From: Onchidella celtica
Lineage: Eukaryota > Mollusca > Gastropoda > Systellommatophora > Onchidiidae
DNA length: 64,000 bases
Assembly (NCBI GenBank): GCA_963931925.1
Contig: OZ007582.1
Coordinates: 21,634,224 to 21,698,223, forward strand
Direction of reading: 5' to 3'
The first letter of the stretch is position 1, and the number at the start of each line of letters is the position of its first letter. The notes under the pieces are model-generated. The model saw nothing but the letters and a program-made list of their open reading frames with translations, made no database searches and was not told the origin of the DNA. Made by a program: the position numbers and the translations under genes. Shown one piece after another: positions 1-13,100 of this stretch.

Positions 1-2816
1 TGCGAATTCCACACCATTGGTTGTCTCACAGTGAAGTCCCTTTCTTTACATATTGCAGATTGGTCAGTCACAAATCACTTTTACAAGAATAATTATGAAT
101 TGCATGCAAGACTCGTACATCCACACCGTTAAGTTATTTTTGTGAAGAGTATAATGTCACAGATTATAAATAATATTCATAATGTAATCATTGGACATAA
201 TCCGTCAGGCTGCCTTAGTCAACAATTTAGCAACACTACTGGGATGAGAATTTTAGCCATCCTCAAAACAATTGACAACAACAACAAAAGTTATAAGTCT
301 TGAAACCAACAACAAAAAAATTAAAAAATGAATACAGTAGCATTACCGATGATTGGTTTGGTAGGAATAATATTAATAATGCTTACAAGTTACAGATGAC
401 AAGTAAGATATTTGCAATGAATCTGTAAAGGTGATGTACATAATAATGATATTATCAAGTTAACACTCGTACAACATCCCAGTCATTGATTTACCATGTA
501 GTATTTTGGCCCTTGAAGACCTCAGTGAAACAGTGATCAAAGTTACAATTCTGAAAGAGGTTAATACTATACCAGGCCCAAGTCCAAACACCTGGACTCT
601 GAGACAATCTCTACAGCTGTGCATAAAGATCAGTAAAATTAAATGTCATTTGTGCAGAGCACATTTTTCCAAGACTGATATTCATTATTTGAATGAAGGT
701 CTTTGAAAGAACTGAAACATTCTAAAAATTCATGGAGAACACTCATTGCCTCAGTTTTAGCTTTCTGTGACATTGGCACTAACTGACTAAGTAGAAATAA
801 GCTCATCCTTTCAATATTCAAAACTCCTGGTCGCTTTGTGTTTTTTTTTAGAGGGCGAGCCTATCTCACGATTGTGATAATTAATTTTTCGTTTTCGTAT
901 ACCCCGAGTGAAACATTGGCACTAGAAGTAGAACATGCCAAAGTAGCTAATAAACAAAAGGGGAAAATGGACTGTTTTTTGTTGTTTTTTTTCAGTCTTC
1001 AACTGATATCTCAGAGCAGAATGAAAATCGACAAATAATTAATGACAACGGGCCAAGTACAAAAGACGTTGCTAAAACTTTCAGGCTGTTAACCAGGCTT
1101 TGTATAAATATCAGGATTAGGCCTGCTAGGCTTAATAAACGCATGGTAAATCTAGGTCTTGAACATGTGGAAAAGATGTATGGCACGGAAAGGAAGAATA
1201 CAGTAATATGAAAAAAAGCGTGGAACATTCTCAATGGACGTTTTTTAAAGAATAACCAACAACATGGATTGTACAATTAGAAGATTATTGTCATTGTAAC
1301 TATTTAAATTTGGTAAGAAAATCACAAAGATCACAGCTTATGTCTTGATGGTGTAATTTGGTCCATTGCATTAGATATTGGACATGTAATGTGGTCCTTT
1401 ACTGTAGAAAATGGTCGTGTAATTTGGTCCACCACATTAGATACTGGACTTGCAGCTTGGTTATCCACATTGTGTATTTGACTCGTTATTCTGAAAATAG
1501 AATAAACCCAAAAGCAGAAAAAATGAACATCGTTAAGATGGAAATCAGGAACATACTACAAAGTTACATTTACTCTAAATACTAATATTATCATCACTAC
1601 ATGATACAATTACAAGATGAACTAATATTACTTCTACTTTACAACTATTAATACTACCAACCATCGCTACTCCTATTCTTTGTTTTAATGTACACTACCG
1701 CCACTGATGCTGCTGCTAGCACTACTATCAATATTACAGCTACCGTACTTTAACTTTAACACCGACATCTACTGTCATGCTTTGCTCTGTTAGTGTTATT
1801 ATCGAAAAGATACTCTCACAATTCAACTTCTACACAACTGCTTATTCTTTCCTACCACTGATACTGTTACTTATTGCACTAAATATATTAGGTTGAGCAA
1901 CATATAGAGTAAACAACAAAATAGGCTCAGTTTTAAGAGTTTACAGATTCATTCATTTGCTGTGTCCAAAAAGCAGTCTCTATGGCTGTGTTGTGCAGAG
2001 AAACGTTCCTAAACACCTGTGAGATAATTTACTCATGTTATCTGCCTCTTTTCCTCACAATTATCTCTTAGTCGCCTTCAGTTTCTTCTTATTATACTGC
2101 CCCCTCTTGTTGAAGCTGAAAGAAAAACTACTCGAGTTCCAGTGTGTTACTGTTACATTTTTCATCAGAAGTGGAAAACTGAATAAGATGACTCTTGCCA
2201 CAGACTGTTCATTTTCAAGTAAACGCAGGCCTACCCCCTCCCCTCTGTTTACACACAAAAAGAATCTATAATAAACCGTTGTGCCCAAAATTAATCAATG
2301 ACTCGAACCATTGTTATCATCTTAAGAAAAGAAGAGAAATTAGACTGATTGGTTCTTGTTGTTTGTTCAATTAGTACTCCAATTTGAAATACAGCGGTGC
2401 ACACAGATTTGTGTTTACATCAACAAATCAGTCAGTTTTGCTATTTGGTATTACTATAACGTCATGTCATGTAATTATAAAAGAACAACATTACAGCAGA
2501 GTTGTCACTAGATCTAGATCTAGATTTATTACAGCTACCGCTCACAAAACCTCCATGTACAAAAAACCCTGCCATCTCCTACGAAAGCTGATATGGCCAT
2601 TAGCCTCTTTTTTAATATATGGTCTCATTTTTTCATGGCCGCATTCAAAACGGAAAAATTATTTGGAGGAGTTCCGAATGCGTTACATGCTAAAGAGGGT
2701 TTATTTTGAGGGGTTTGAAAAAAAAAAGGGGGGAGGGGGCTAGGTATTCTGTGGAGTCGAGGGTTTACTAAAGAAAGAGAAACAAATAACGCATGATATG
2801 TTTCGCGTTCTTTATC
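1..2816. other. Intergenic, nothing recognised
   Basis: AT-rich sequence with only short open frames of no recognisable content. There is a weak partial repetition of ACATTAGATA(T/C)TGGAC units around 1365-1450. Confidence 0.6.
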
Positions 2817-2849
2817 GCTCTCTCTCTCTCTCTCTCTCCCCTCTCTATC
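2817..2849. repeat. (CT)n microsatellite
   Basis: CTCTCT run with a CCCC interruption. Confidence 0.9.
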
Positions 2850-2910
2850 TCATTGACATCTCTCTGCACTAGAAACATCTGAAAGAGAATACATGTACAT
2901 AATTATAAAT

Positions 2911-3055
2911 AACTAGCTGAGTTCCCGGCCCTGCCCGGGATAAATCGATTTATTAGTTTCAGTTCTGTGTGATTATTATGGGCCTGCTTCATTTTGCCAG
3001 TTCCTTTAGCTTTTATTTTATTTTTGTTTGTTTGTTTGTTTTTAGATAGGTTTTA
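2911..3055. repeat. Dispersed repeat X, diverged head
   Basis: CTAGCTGAGTTCCCGGCCCTG followed by CCCGGGATAAATC is the same hairpin head as at 47372, 49213 and 57888. The body beyond about 3055 is too diverged to bound. Confidence 0.45.
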
Positions 3056-4409
3056 TTCCTCTCCTTTTGCGCGTTGACGTCCTGCGCGTCCCGCCAGCAT
3101 CCGTCAAATGGCTACGATTTGCGCACGGGTTTAACGTGTGAACTGAGTGGATCCGATTTAGACTCCTCTTCGTGTCGCAACCCTTAACTGAATGGGCGTA
3201 AAATGGCAGGAAAACGAACGCTGCACGTTTTTGATTCAGCTTGCTCTCCGCTCGTGAACATTGGGCTGGAGGTAAGAACTGACGGGACACACCAGTCTTT
3301 TAACCTCAGAACAATGGAGACTTTGCAACTATTGTTTTTGTTTTGGGTGAAAAGAAGACGCCATACAAGACGTTACTAGACTCACAGTATATTTCAACGA
3401 AGAGAGGAATTCGGTGAATATCATCATCTTTTGTGATGTACACTCGATTTGAATAATTATCATCACTTTTGTCATACAGAGGTTGTCTTTTTTGAACCGC
3501 AACAATAAGAGCTTCGTTTTGTGAAACGGAATCCATTGTAACTGAAGGCGTAGCTAGCTAGGTCGTGTGTAGTAATGAAATTGCTGGAAGGAAACTGGAA
3601 GAAATTTTAATTGCGAGATAAAACCTTCGTGATCGGTTCAGCAACTGGGAGTGGCAGGGAAGGGACACGAAAGGGAAACTGACGCATTCAGTCTGCGATG
3701 ATGAAATATTGAGACGCTTCCGGTGATTCGGCAACTGGGACTAAAGGTCAAGCTGAGGACAAGCGGGAACGGAGAGGAAATCGGATCCACTCAGTTTACA
3801 CTGTTAGTTTGTTTGCACATCGCAGGAAGTGATAACGCCATGTGTTAATGGAAAAGAAATATAATACTTTCCTAGGCATATTGAAAACACAAACCTGTAC
3901 TTTTGGCCCTGCAGCGCGCGTCAATCTCCCAATTCCAGACCCTTTCTTTTTCCTGGTCTAGGCATATTGAGAACACACATACAAAGTTTCATATTTCATA
4001 GTCTTAGAGCTCAATCTCATCATTCAAACCAGTGCTAACCGGAAGTTGCTTTGTGAGTGTGATACAGTCAAAACCGGAACCAATCTTAGTTACATTAATT
4101 TGCCGAAAAAATAGACCGAACGCCAATGTGTCGCAACCTAGAAACTAATACAAACGTTTTGCGAGTTATTAATCATTTTTTTATTTTCTGTGCCGGGAAC
4201 ACGACGACAGTCTATACTAAGCGTTGTATAAAATCTGAGGGCCACCGAATCAGCATTAACAGAGGAGTAGCGAAAGGCGCCCTGCAATTGTCGTAAGGTT
4301 TCACTTTTATTAATATAGATGACAGTAGTCTGATCCGCACCCACAGCCCTTCGCTCCAAAATCACACGTCCAAACACTTTCGCCACGTAGGAGAGTGACT
4401 AGAATGTCG
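3056..4409. other. Intergenic, probably old transposon sequence
   Basis: More GC-rich than its surroundings. Short internal similarities exist (GGCATATTGA(A/G)AACACA at about 3875 and 3962). No protein motif was recognised. Confidence 0.4.
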
Positions 4410-4414
4410 GAAAT

Positions 4415-5515
4415 TGTCAACGTTCGAGGTGAGTAAGGTCTTGGGGATAATAGCGCATTCGACTAATCGAAAGGTCACTCACACTCGTCCAGGCACAATC
4501 ATAATAATTAATAACACACTCGAATATATATATCAGGCCTGAAGGGACATACTACTTTATTACTACGGATACAATAGGTATGATTGCAGATACAATAAAT
4601 ATGGTTGCAGATACAATAGATAGGATCGCAGAATACACTAAATATGGTTGCAGATACAATAGATAGGATTGCAGAATACAATAAATATGGTTGCAGATAC
4701 AATAGATAGGATTGCAGATACAATAAATAGGACTGTCTTAATTAGTGGCTACATCAAAGCCCCGTTGTGGGAACTCAGCTTGTCGCTGAACTTATTAACT
4801 GTAATTCAAAAGTTCTAATCTCACATGGGATACAACTAAGGCATTCAATATAACATGAGATACAATATCTACGTACTACGTCTACAAAAGATTATTTTTC
4901 TATGACTGACTTCAATACTTCTTTCTTTCCACACACACTATCATTCTACACTGTATTAATCCTGTCTCTATTGTGAGGATTGCCAGGTGGCTTTCCTACT
5001 ACTCAGCTTCGTCACTGGGCTGATCTAGTAATTCCTGTCTCTATTGTGTGGACTTATGAATTGCCTACCATTATACGCTCGTAGCCAAGTACGAGCGTAG
5101 ATCCAAAGGACACGGTTCGCACTTTTGGTCTAGTGCGTCGAGGCGTTATCAATTCTCTGGATGACGACACGGTCACTCCACTTCGACTTCACTTGTATCT
5201 ATTCTGTCTGTGCTCGACTCCTATTGTCAGGCCCTGGAGCTCGAGCCGAGAGGAACCTCACTGGATCGAATGATTTCCACAGCCGTTCTCTGCTTAAACA
5301 ATGGCGACTTAAGCTTATATATCTCCAGCCAAACCCCGTGAAAGTTTCTTGTCTCACCTTCCGAAATCCTGCCGGGTTCACGTGCCCCGTGCACTGCTTG
5401 CAAAACTCACCGCCTTAGGGCGTGAGTCCACTAACCTATAAAATCCCACCGTTTTATTCTAAGGGTCGGATCACCCTAACACTACTCACTGGATCCCAAA
5501 AATGAGATCATGACA
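4415..5515 (+). mobile_element. Solo LTR, copy 1 (1,101 bp)
   Basis: Starts TGTCAACG and ends ATGACA (TG...CA, with TGTCA/TGACA inverted ends). It is flanked by an exact 5-bp target duplication GAAAT (4410-4414 and 5516-5520). It is nearly identical to 50754-51853. It contains a tandem array around 4565-4735 (GATTGCAGATACAATA-type units). No internal retroelement genes are present. The plus orientation is assigned by similarity to the 12853 copy. Confidence 0.8.
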
Positions 5516-5520
5516 GAAAT

Positions 5521-7553
5521 GATTTACTAATACTCACAGTCACAAGTACTAAGATTTTAACGCATAGTCCCTATTCATAATTACTCACCGTGGGCAATTT
5601 ATTTTGGTCTGTTTATCTTGCATTCCTAATGAAAATAGAACTGAAAACAATGTTATGAATTTATTGGTCAGATACAAGTGAAATGAGTAAACAAGTATGA
5701 TCAAGCATGAAAGCAAACGAATCAACAAAAGGCACATTAAGTAAACAGAAGGAAAGATAGACAGACTGACATTGAGACAGAGAGATAATATATGACAGAA
5801 AAAAAAAGCAGACAGGTATAGAACCAGACAGACAAACACATAGGCCGCCCCTGTAATCAGTACTTACTCGTGACTTCAGTTAAACCCAAGAAAAAGATAT
5901 TTGAAATTGAGCCATTGAGCAACAAATCTTCATTTCTCTTACAGCAGAAACCAATACAAATGTGGATACAAGGTAAGAACATCAGTACGAAAAACTGCCT
6001 GTTCTTCTTTGGGCTATGAATTAATATAACAGCTGAATAATTTCCTAAACAATTTTATGTCCTCTGGGAAAGATGACAGAGGACTGAATGGACGCCTATA
6101 GGCTATATTATGTTGCAGTTGGTCTGGGGATAAAAGATCAGGCCTGCACTAGAGCAAATGAACGAAAAATCCTGTAATTGAAGAGCCCTGCCGACCATAA
6201 AACTGAACACAAAGCTAGCTTTGAAGGGAGACCATATCACGCTTATGAAGCACGCAGGCTGTCGGTCTTTGGTGTTTTCTTTACGCAAATATAAAGTATA
6301 TAACAATGAGCATTGTTAATTCCCCGCATTGATATAGGAATAAATGAATGAATGAGTAGAAATAATGATAATCTATAAACTAATGAACAGTGTGAGAAGC
6401 AGGAGGCTAACCAGAATTAAATTGGAGAAACAGAGGAGAACTAAGGAAGAGTAGTAGGAAGATGAAAAGAAAGTAAGGACTGTGAGATAGAGCAGTATGA
6501 TTTATAGGAAGAAGGAAACATAAACATGTATAAATGGAAGAATAAACAAAGGTTGGGGAGGGGGGAGGGGGGTGGGGAGCAAAGATGAAAAAATAAAAGC
6601 AATGATATTTATAGGTCTGGGAAACAGATTTTGCATCCTCATCATTTTGTTTTATTACACAATTATAATTCAGGATAGGGCGAAAGTTTGAAACAGGAAA
6701 AATACGTACAAATTATTATTTAGAAACTCACTTACTTCTACACCTAACCAGGAAAGGTTAGCCTCTTGATCACCTGAAATACATGATCGGTATTATAGTC
6801 TAAAGATACATGCTGTCAATTTGCACTGATTGCTAAAATAAATCTAACGGATGACTTATAAATGTCAAATCTGATACAAAACAGCCCTCTATTCTTTTCT
6901 TTCCTTATCTGGTAATCCCTGCTTAGTCAGCTCTGACCGACACTTTATTCCTGACCAATTGAAGTCATGACCTGAACGCTGAAAAAAGGCTCATTTTTTT
7001 ATCTCCCCAACAGTCACCAAAAACTGAATTTCAAGCTGTTTTTTTTATATATTTGAAACAATAGTCTGGATCGTGATGCCCATCAAAGTATACAATAGCA
7101 TACATTATTTGTAAAAGAACATAAATTGCACACCTGAGAAAATCGAAAACCTGACCTTAGATAGGTTTAAATCCAAATGAAATTTGAAGTTGAAACAGAT
7201 CATACAAATGTCACATTGGTTGTTATCACCGATAATGACAACAATACCAGTTTGAAATTGAATTGCGTAACGCCACAGTCACAGAATCAACAGTTCTGCA
7301 GTATCTAAGACAGAGTGCCAAATCTGGCAGAAGAGCGACAAGAGAGTAAGACACCCCCCCCCCCCATTTTCTCACAAAGATCACCAAGTTTAAGTCCACA
7401 GGTTAACTCAATGGATGATTCCCCTTGTCCTAAATATTTTTTTCAATCAAGAGCAAAAAACGATGCTGGGCCGGAAATCTTTCAGTGAGTTTGGCCTCGG
7501 CTCACAAACAGTCTAAAAAAAGAAACGTATGAATATGATTGTACTCAGCTCTG
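5521..7553. other. Region downstream of the mucin gene
   Basis: No gene recognised. It would hold the 3' UTR of the mucin transcript. An AATAAA on the minus strand is at 6944-6949, about 600 nt past the stop, with no supporting evidence. Poly-C and G-rich runs lie near 7352 and 6555. Confidence 0.4.
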
Positions 7554-7914
7554 CTATCTCAAGCATTGGGGCTTTGATGGCAGAGCGAGCAGATAGTAGG
7601 GAGAACAGGAATCGTCTGTAAAATGTGTGTATGTTTGCGCAAGGGGTGGGGGTGGGGAGGAGGTCGGGATTAATATCTCCTGTTGACTACAATCTTCTTT
7701 TCGACGCCTGATACCAGGGTGAGTCTTTGAAGTTAAATGAGAATGTTGTAATGTATTGCCACCTGGACGATCGAGTCCCTTCCTGCGTGTCCTGCTCTGA
7801 CCCGAGGTACTGGAGGTGGTAGATGCAGCATCGCTGAAGTACTGATCTGGACGTTCTCGGCGATCCCATGTACCACGGGTGGGGATGTTATTCACCACAC
7901 CAATGGGGTAGAAC
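7554..7914 (-). CDS. Cytoplasmic tail exon (long-tail form)
   Basis: 361-nt terminal exon. The acceptor is tccgcctcgtgctccag, it is entered in phase 2, and it ends at a stop at 7554. Joined to the 9452 donor it reads ...[13 protein letters not shown], then a basic and Ser/Thr-rich tail with [22 protein letters not shown] and a proline run near the end. It adds 119 codons. The other two frames hit stops within about 30 nt of the acceptor, so only phase 2 is usable. A second frame further on ends in [11 protein letters not shown] at 7687. If that were the true C-terminus a frame change would be needed, and I see no support for one. No known tail motif was recognised. Confidence 0.6.
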
Positions 7915-10115
7915 CTGGAGCACGAGGCGGATATATAATTATGCCAAAAATGCAGAATTTTACATAAGATCTTGGACGGGCGGGGAGAAGACTGGACACA
8001 ACAGTCACCTTGCACTTTCATTCTATTTGTGGTTACCGTATTGTGGACTGTCTGGTGTTTACAACCGAAAGATAATTCAAGTGCAGAAAAAGTCATTACC
8101 ATTCAGTTAATACTTAACAGCTTTATAATTTCCCAGACAGCCTAAAAATGCTGTTTTAGCAATTGAAAACGAGAGAATGAATATTCAGGCTTATTTCAGT
8201 ACTTGAAATAAACATAACCAATTTAAACTTGGAAGAATTTTTTTTTTTTTTTATTCTGAGAAAAACGAAACAACAAAACTAAACCAGAAACATTTTCGTG
8301 GACAAAGAACAAGTAAAAAACAACACCCGAAAAAAAAAAAAGAAAGAACAAGAAGAAAACAACAAAATAAAAAAAAAATCCCCATTTAATGGAGGGATAA
8401 AGTCAAATCTAATCTAGCAAAAAAGTACTTTCATTAAATTGAACGATGTCCAAGGTAGAAGGTGCAAGGGAAGATGAATCAAAGTATTGAAAAAAAAAAA
8501 AAAAATGAAATAAAATAGTTAAAGAACGATAAAACATAAGGATAACAATGCAAAACGGGGCAAAAAAAAAAAAGCAATTAAGGAATGTTCAAATCTGAGT
8601 AATTTATGAAGAGGTACAAAAAACAAAACAACAAAAATCGACAGTAACAGTCACCGACGACAAAATACCGGCACAGAAAAAGAACTAGCATGGTGATTTA
8701 ATAAAATTTAATGAAAATCAGGGAATGATTTCTCAGTCGTGTAAGCTGATGATTGGTTCTTCAAAGCCGATGCAAAGTGCTACAGCCTAATCACCGTGTT
8801 TCAGTGTGCATTGACCGAGCAAACTTTTCACTTTCACTTGGGTCCCTTGCCAGTCTAGTTGTTTTTTTTTTAAATGTCTTTTTATTTCCTCATTTATGCA
8901 CAGTTTTAACTCAGTCAGTGCCAGTCGATTCTTTATAGATGATATAAGTTGTTGTTTGTGCCGATAGTCGATATATAGACGATATCACGGTTTTGTTCCT
9001 CGGGTTGTGTTAGTGAAAATGTTTATAGTTTCTCAATAAACGACCATATATCGGCAGAGCTTTAGCCATTTTTCAATAATATCACCAAAATGGTACATTA
9101 TTTTGAGAATGCCGTGGAAATTCCACTGGTACTGTATGGGGTAAAAGAGTTAAGTAAGTAGTAATTATTGTTGTATGACAGAAATAAGATTATTATAAGT
9201 CATAATATGTCTATGTAGTGATGCGCAAGATATGTGCACCGTGTATGTGCTCTTAAACGCTGTGTGAAAGAAAACTTCCCTCATGGGAAATAAAAAGTGA
9301 TTCTTCTCTCATCTTGTTATCACTGCACTATTCCTTTACCTTTGGTGGCAGTCCAACATTCCTGTATGTGAACGTGTGTAAAAAATATTGCACGTCTTTA
9401 AGAGTTAAATAACATGTAAGATCTTAGCGAATGATTCGCCCGACTCCTGACCTTCCAGCGCTGGCCTCTGAACTGTTGGAATCTGCTGGAGACAACCTAC
9501 GTTTCCGCCCGCCGCACTTGTACACCAACGCAGCCACAATGAAGCACAAGACGAAAAATAGTGGAATGCCAACACCCAATCCAATGATCAGTTTTACGTT
9601 GTCTTCTACAGCATAGAAATAAATCAACGCATAAGTCAAATTATGTTAGCACATAAACATTGGTGCGGTACATACATAGGCATAAAACATTCTGAAATGC
9701 ACTGAACTCCATCTGAACCATGCAGTCCATCGGAGTATGCCTACAAAGTGACACAAAATACATGTATCTAAGATTGTGTGTTTGCTGCATTGAATTCCTT
9801 CACACTGACTAACACAATCATATATAATAGTAAATTTAAAAATAATAAATGTCCTCTAAATGTTCACTGCCAACTTCTTTGCCATTGAATCCAACACGGG
9901 ATACAGAGGCATTTTTGCCGAAAGCCTTCAGTCGAGATGAAAAACGGAATGAGACGAAAACAGAAGTAACATAAGCTCTAAAAGGCGCCGTGAGGATTTC
10001 TGACATCTCAGCTTTTTGGCAAGACATGATTCGAGCTGAAAGCAAAACGAATCCCAAGCCAATGCGTCTGGGCTCCTATCCATGGCAAACGATGAATCCA
10101 TTCCGAAATTAAAAC

Positions 10116-10147
<32 letters not shown>

Positions 10148-13100
10148 CAATAATCACCATCATCATCATCGTCATAATAATAATAATAATGGATCACTCA
10201 CCATTGCACTCAGCCTCCCTGCAGTGATGAAAAAGAAAAATATGACACGTTTTTGTTGTTGTTTTCTTCACAAAGAAGTCTAAAATTTTAATATCAATGC
10301 TCTAAAAGGGAGGCGGTGATGTGACTCGAGGACAAGGCCATATGGTCACTTTAAGGGACAATAAAACTTAGGGTAATAAGACCTGAATGCTCTTCCTAGG
10401 ATATCTGCTGAACTGTTTCGTGCATGTTATGAGTATTTGTCAGCCACAGTTACAATTAATGTATCTTGACTGTCAGCTTTTCCTTGAATACAATGATGTC
10501 ATAAAAATTAACTTTCCGCTGTTTTATGTCTTTGTGGTGTTGATATATCCGCGGGCTTTTCTCCAGCAAATTCTTCAAGTCTCAAATATTTTAGCATTAA
10601 AATATAATATACGTGGTTCCGTTATCGAAAGCATGTGCATTTTAGATCGTTACTGCTTGTTGAGCTCAAGTTACTTTAATAGTTGTAAAATTGCTAGTGG
10701 ATATAAGTATATTAAGCAGATTTAATTGTATTTAAACATTAACAACCTTTGTTGTGGTAATCTAACAATGTCCACTTAACAATATAAGTAGTGTGGATAT
10801 TGCAAGCACAGAAGATAGGAGATACGAATATAATTTTCAGTACCTGCACCGTGGAAATGTATATTCAACTTCACAGCTTTCCCCATCAGCACAACCCCCT
10901 AGTACCTCTTGGATAGTGCAGGAGTCGTCACTGGCATTAGCTGAAATAAAAGTATATGACATTCAAAACGTCGTATCATTTTACCTGACAGTGCCTTAGT
11001 GGTCAGTGGCTCATCCAAATTACATTTAAATATACTACACCCTAAACTTTCTCATTTGTTACCGGTTGGCAGATCAGTCGTCGATGGTAGACCCAACTGG
11101 TAATGAGAATATTATACTACATTCATACATTTTTGTCGGATGTTATTTTAATATCTTAAGTGAATTTTTATGACATACCGTATTATTAACTCTAAACACA
11201 AATCATAATAGATCAAGTGATTATTGATACATGCATTTCTTATTTCAGGACATTGAAATTTGAATCTTAGAAAAATTTGATATTTTAGAAATGCTGATCG
11301 TTAAGTAATAAATGATCTTGTAATCATAATAGTAATAAATTAATAGCAAAATAATAATTAATTAATGAACAAACGTTGTTTAAATATTGTCGAAGAAAAA
11401 TCCTTCAGCGAGTATCCCGTAAAGTTTAAAACCACTAAGGAAACACTTTACGGTATAGGAATTCTAAAATTGTACAAGACAAATAAAATGTAAGATCATG
11501 ATAAGGAAATGATACAAAAACGAACGAAGATATTGATTTAAATACTAGTTGGAAATGGCATTTGGTCTAGAAGTGGAATAAATGTTGGTAGGAAAAGAGT
11601 TCATTAGTCTACCACTCAGCAAGCAAAAAAAAACACTAAGTCATCTGGCTTTCCATGATCACAATAAATAATTTCCGACCCTACTCCAACTGGGAAGAAT
11701 TACAATACCTTGTCACATTAAAGGTCTTCATGCTGCAAGCAATGATGTTATAATTTTTTTTTCTTTTCATGCATGAATCTTGTGCAGGTCTTGAATTGGC
11801 CGTTAGGCCTACAATACAAATTTAAACTTCAAACTTGAAAGTTAGTATTAGGAGCTATCATGGACCAAACATCCCAAGGGAGGACACATTTCTAGACCAT
11901 GTTTTTCACGAGAAACTGCCACGCTGCATTGGAAAAGTACAATATTTAATTGGTTTATACGAGTATTGATCAAAATGTCAGCACCACAACAAGATAAATC
12001 ACTGATGATCAGCGCTGCCGGTGAAGATTTTCAAAATTCCTAAAAATCTCTCTTCAAAAATCCCAAGATGTGGTAAAAAATCCCAACTTTTTTTCCAATC
12101 CCCAAAAATACATTTAAAATTTGCAACTTCGTTATATGATATAATATTGAATTTAAACCAAGCAGCGCAGTGATTGGCTCGCAGACCAAGCAAAAGAACA
12201 TCTCATACAGGCAATGCCAAACTGCATCCCAGGCCATTTACTTTACTTTAACTTTTAAGTCGCAAAATGGAAGGGTAATTTTTGAATTTTTTTTTTCTTT
12301 TTTACAAAGAAATGAAAGCAAACTACAGAGCGTACATCAAATCCCAAGATTAGTAGAAAAACGCCAAGATGCCAAAATATAACTCATAAAATCCCAAGAT
12401 CTTGGAAAATTCCCAAGGACCGACAATATAAAGCATTTCCAATTCACCCCAATGCCATAGTACGTAGCAGTAAAGAAATTCATTCATCCTATTAACAAAA
12501 CAAAGACAACAACAACAACAAAGCGCAGCATCTTCACCGTGTACTTCAAGTGTGCAGCTTACCGGTCTTATAACCATCTGAAAAGTTTGTCATTGTAGCA
12601 TTTTTTCCGGCAATGACGTACTGTCTTGTAGCTGAATCTCTTAACGTCTTGGCCAGTGAGGCTTTTGGGTTGAAGTTCTGGTTTTTATCGATGCTCGTGG
12701 AGATATTGACAATAAGGCTTCCTGGCCTGAAACTATGACAACATTTAATACTACCTAGGTGTACACCGTGACTAATGACAAAATTATATTAATCTGGAAT
12801 TCAGTCAATGACACAAATACAATACAGTTTAAAACTGGAATTTATTGTTGACTGTCACGAGCAGGTGAGCTGGGATCAGTAGTTACGGGGGAAGGGGGTC
12901 GAGTAAAGTTAACCCACGGCCCACGGGTAATGAAAAGCGTGCTTGTTGTGAGTGGGGGGGTCTGCATGAGGCGAGAGCGCTGTACTACTATCACTGCAAG
13001 TTAGAAGGTCCCAGGGGACGGACGTGAGTGAGAACAGTCGGGAGATTGTGACAATGTTTCCAATGATGACTGGTAGGTGGAACGATAATTGATAATTATG

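Noticed and set aside
5161..5418. 85-codon frame also present at 51499-51756
   Set aside because: It lies inside the solo LTR copies. Conservation reflects recent transposition, not a gene.
9651..9741. Possible extra exon with acceptor at about 9741 before the TM exon
   Set aside because: It has an acceptor-like end and an open frame, but no EGF-like content and no good donor. The microexon joins the TM exon directly in phase.
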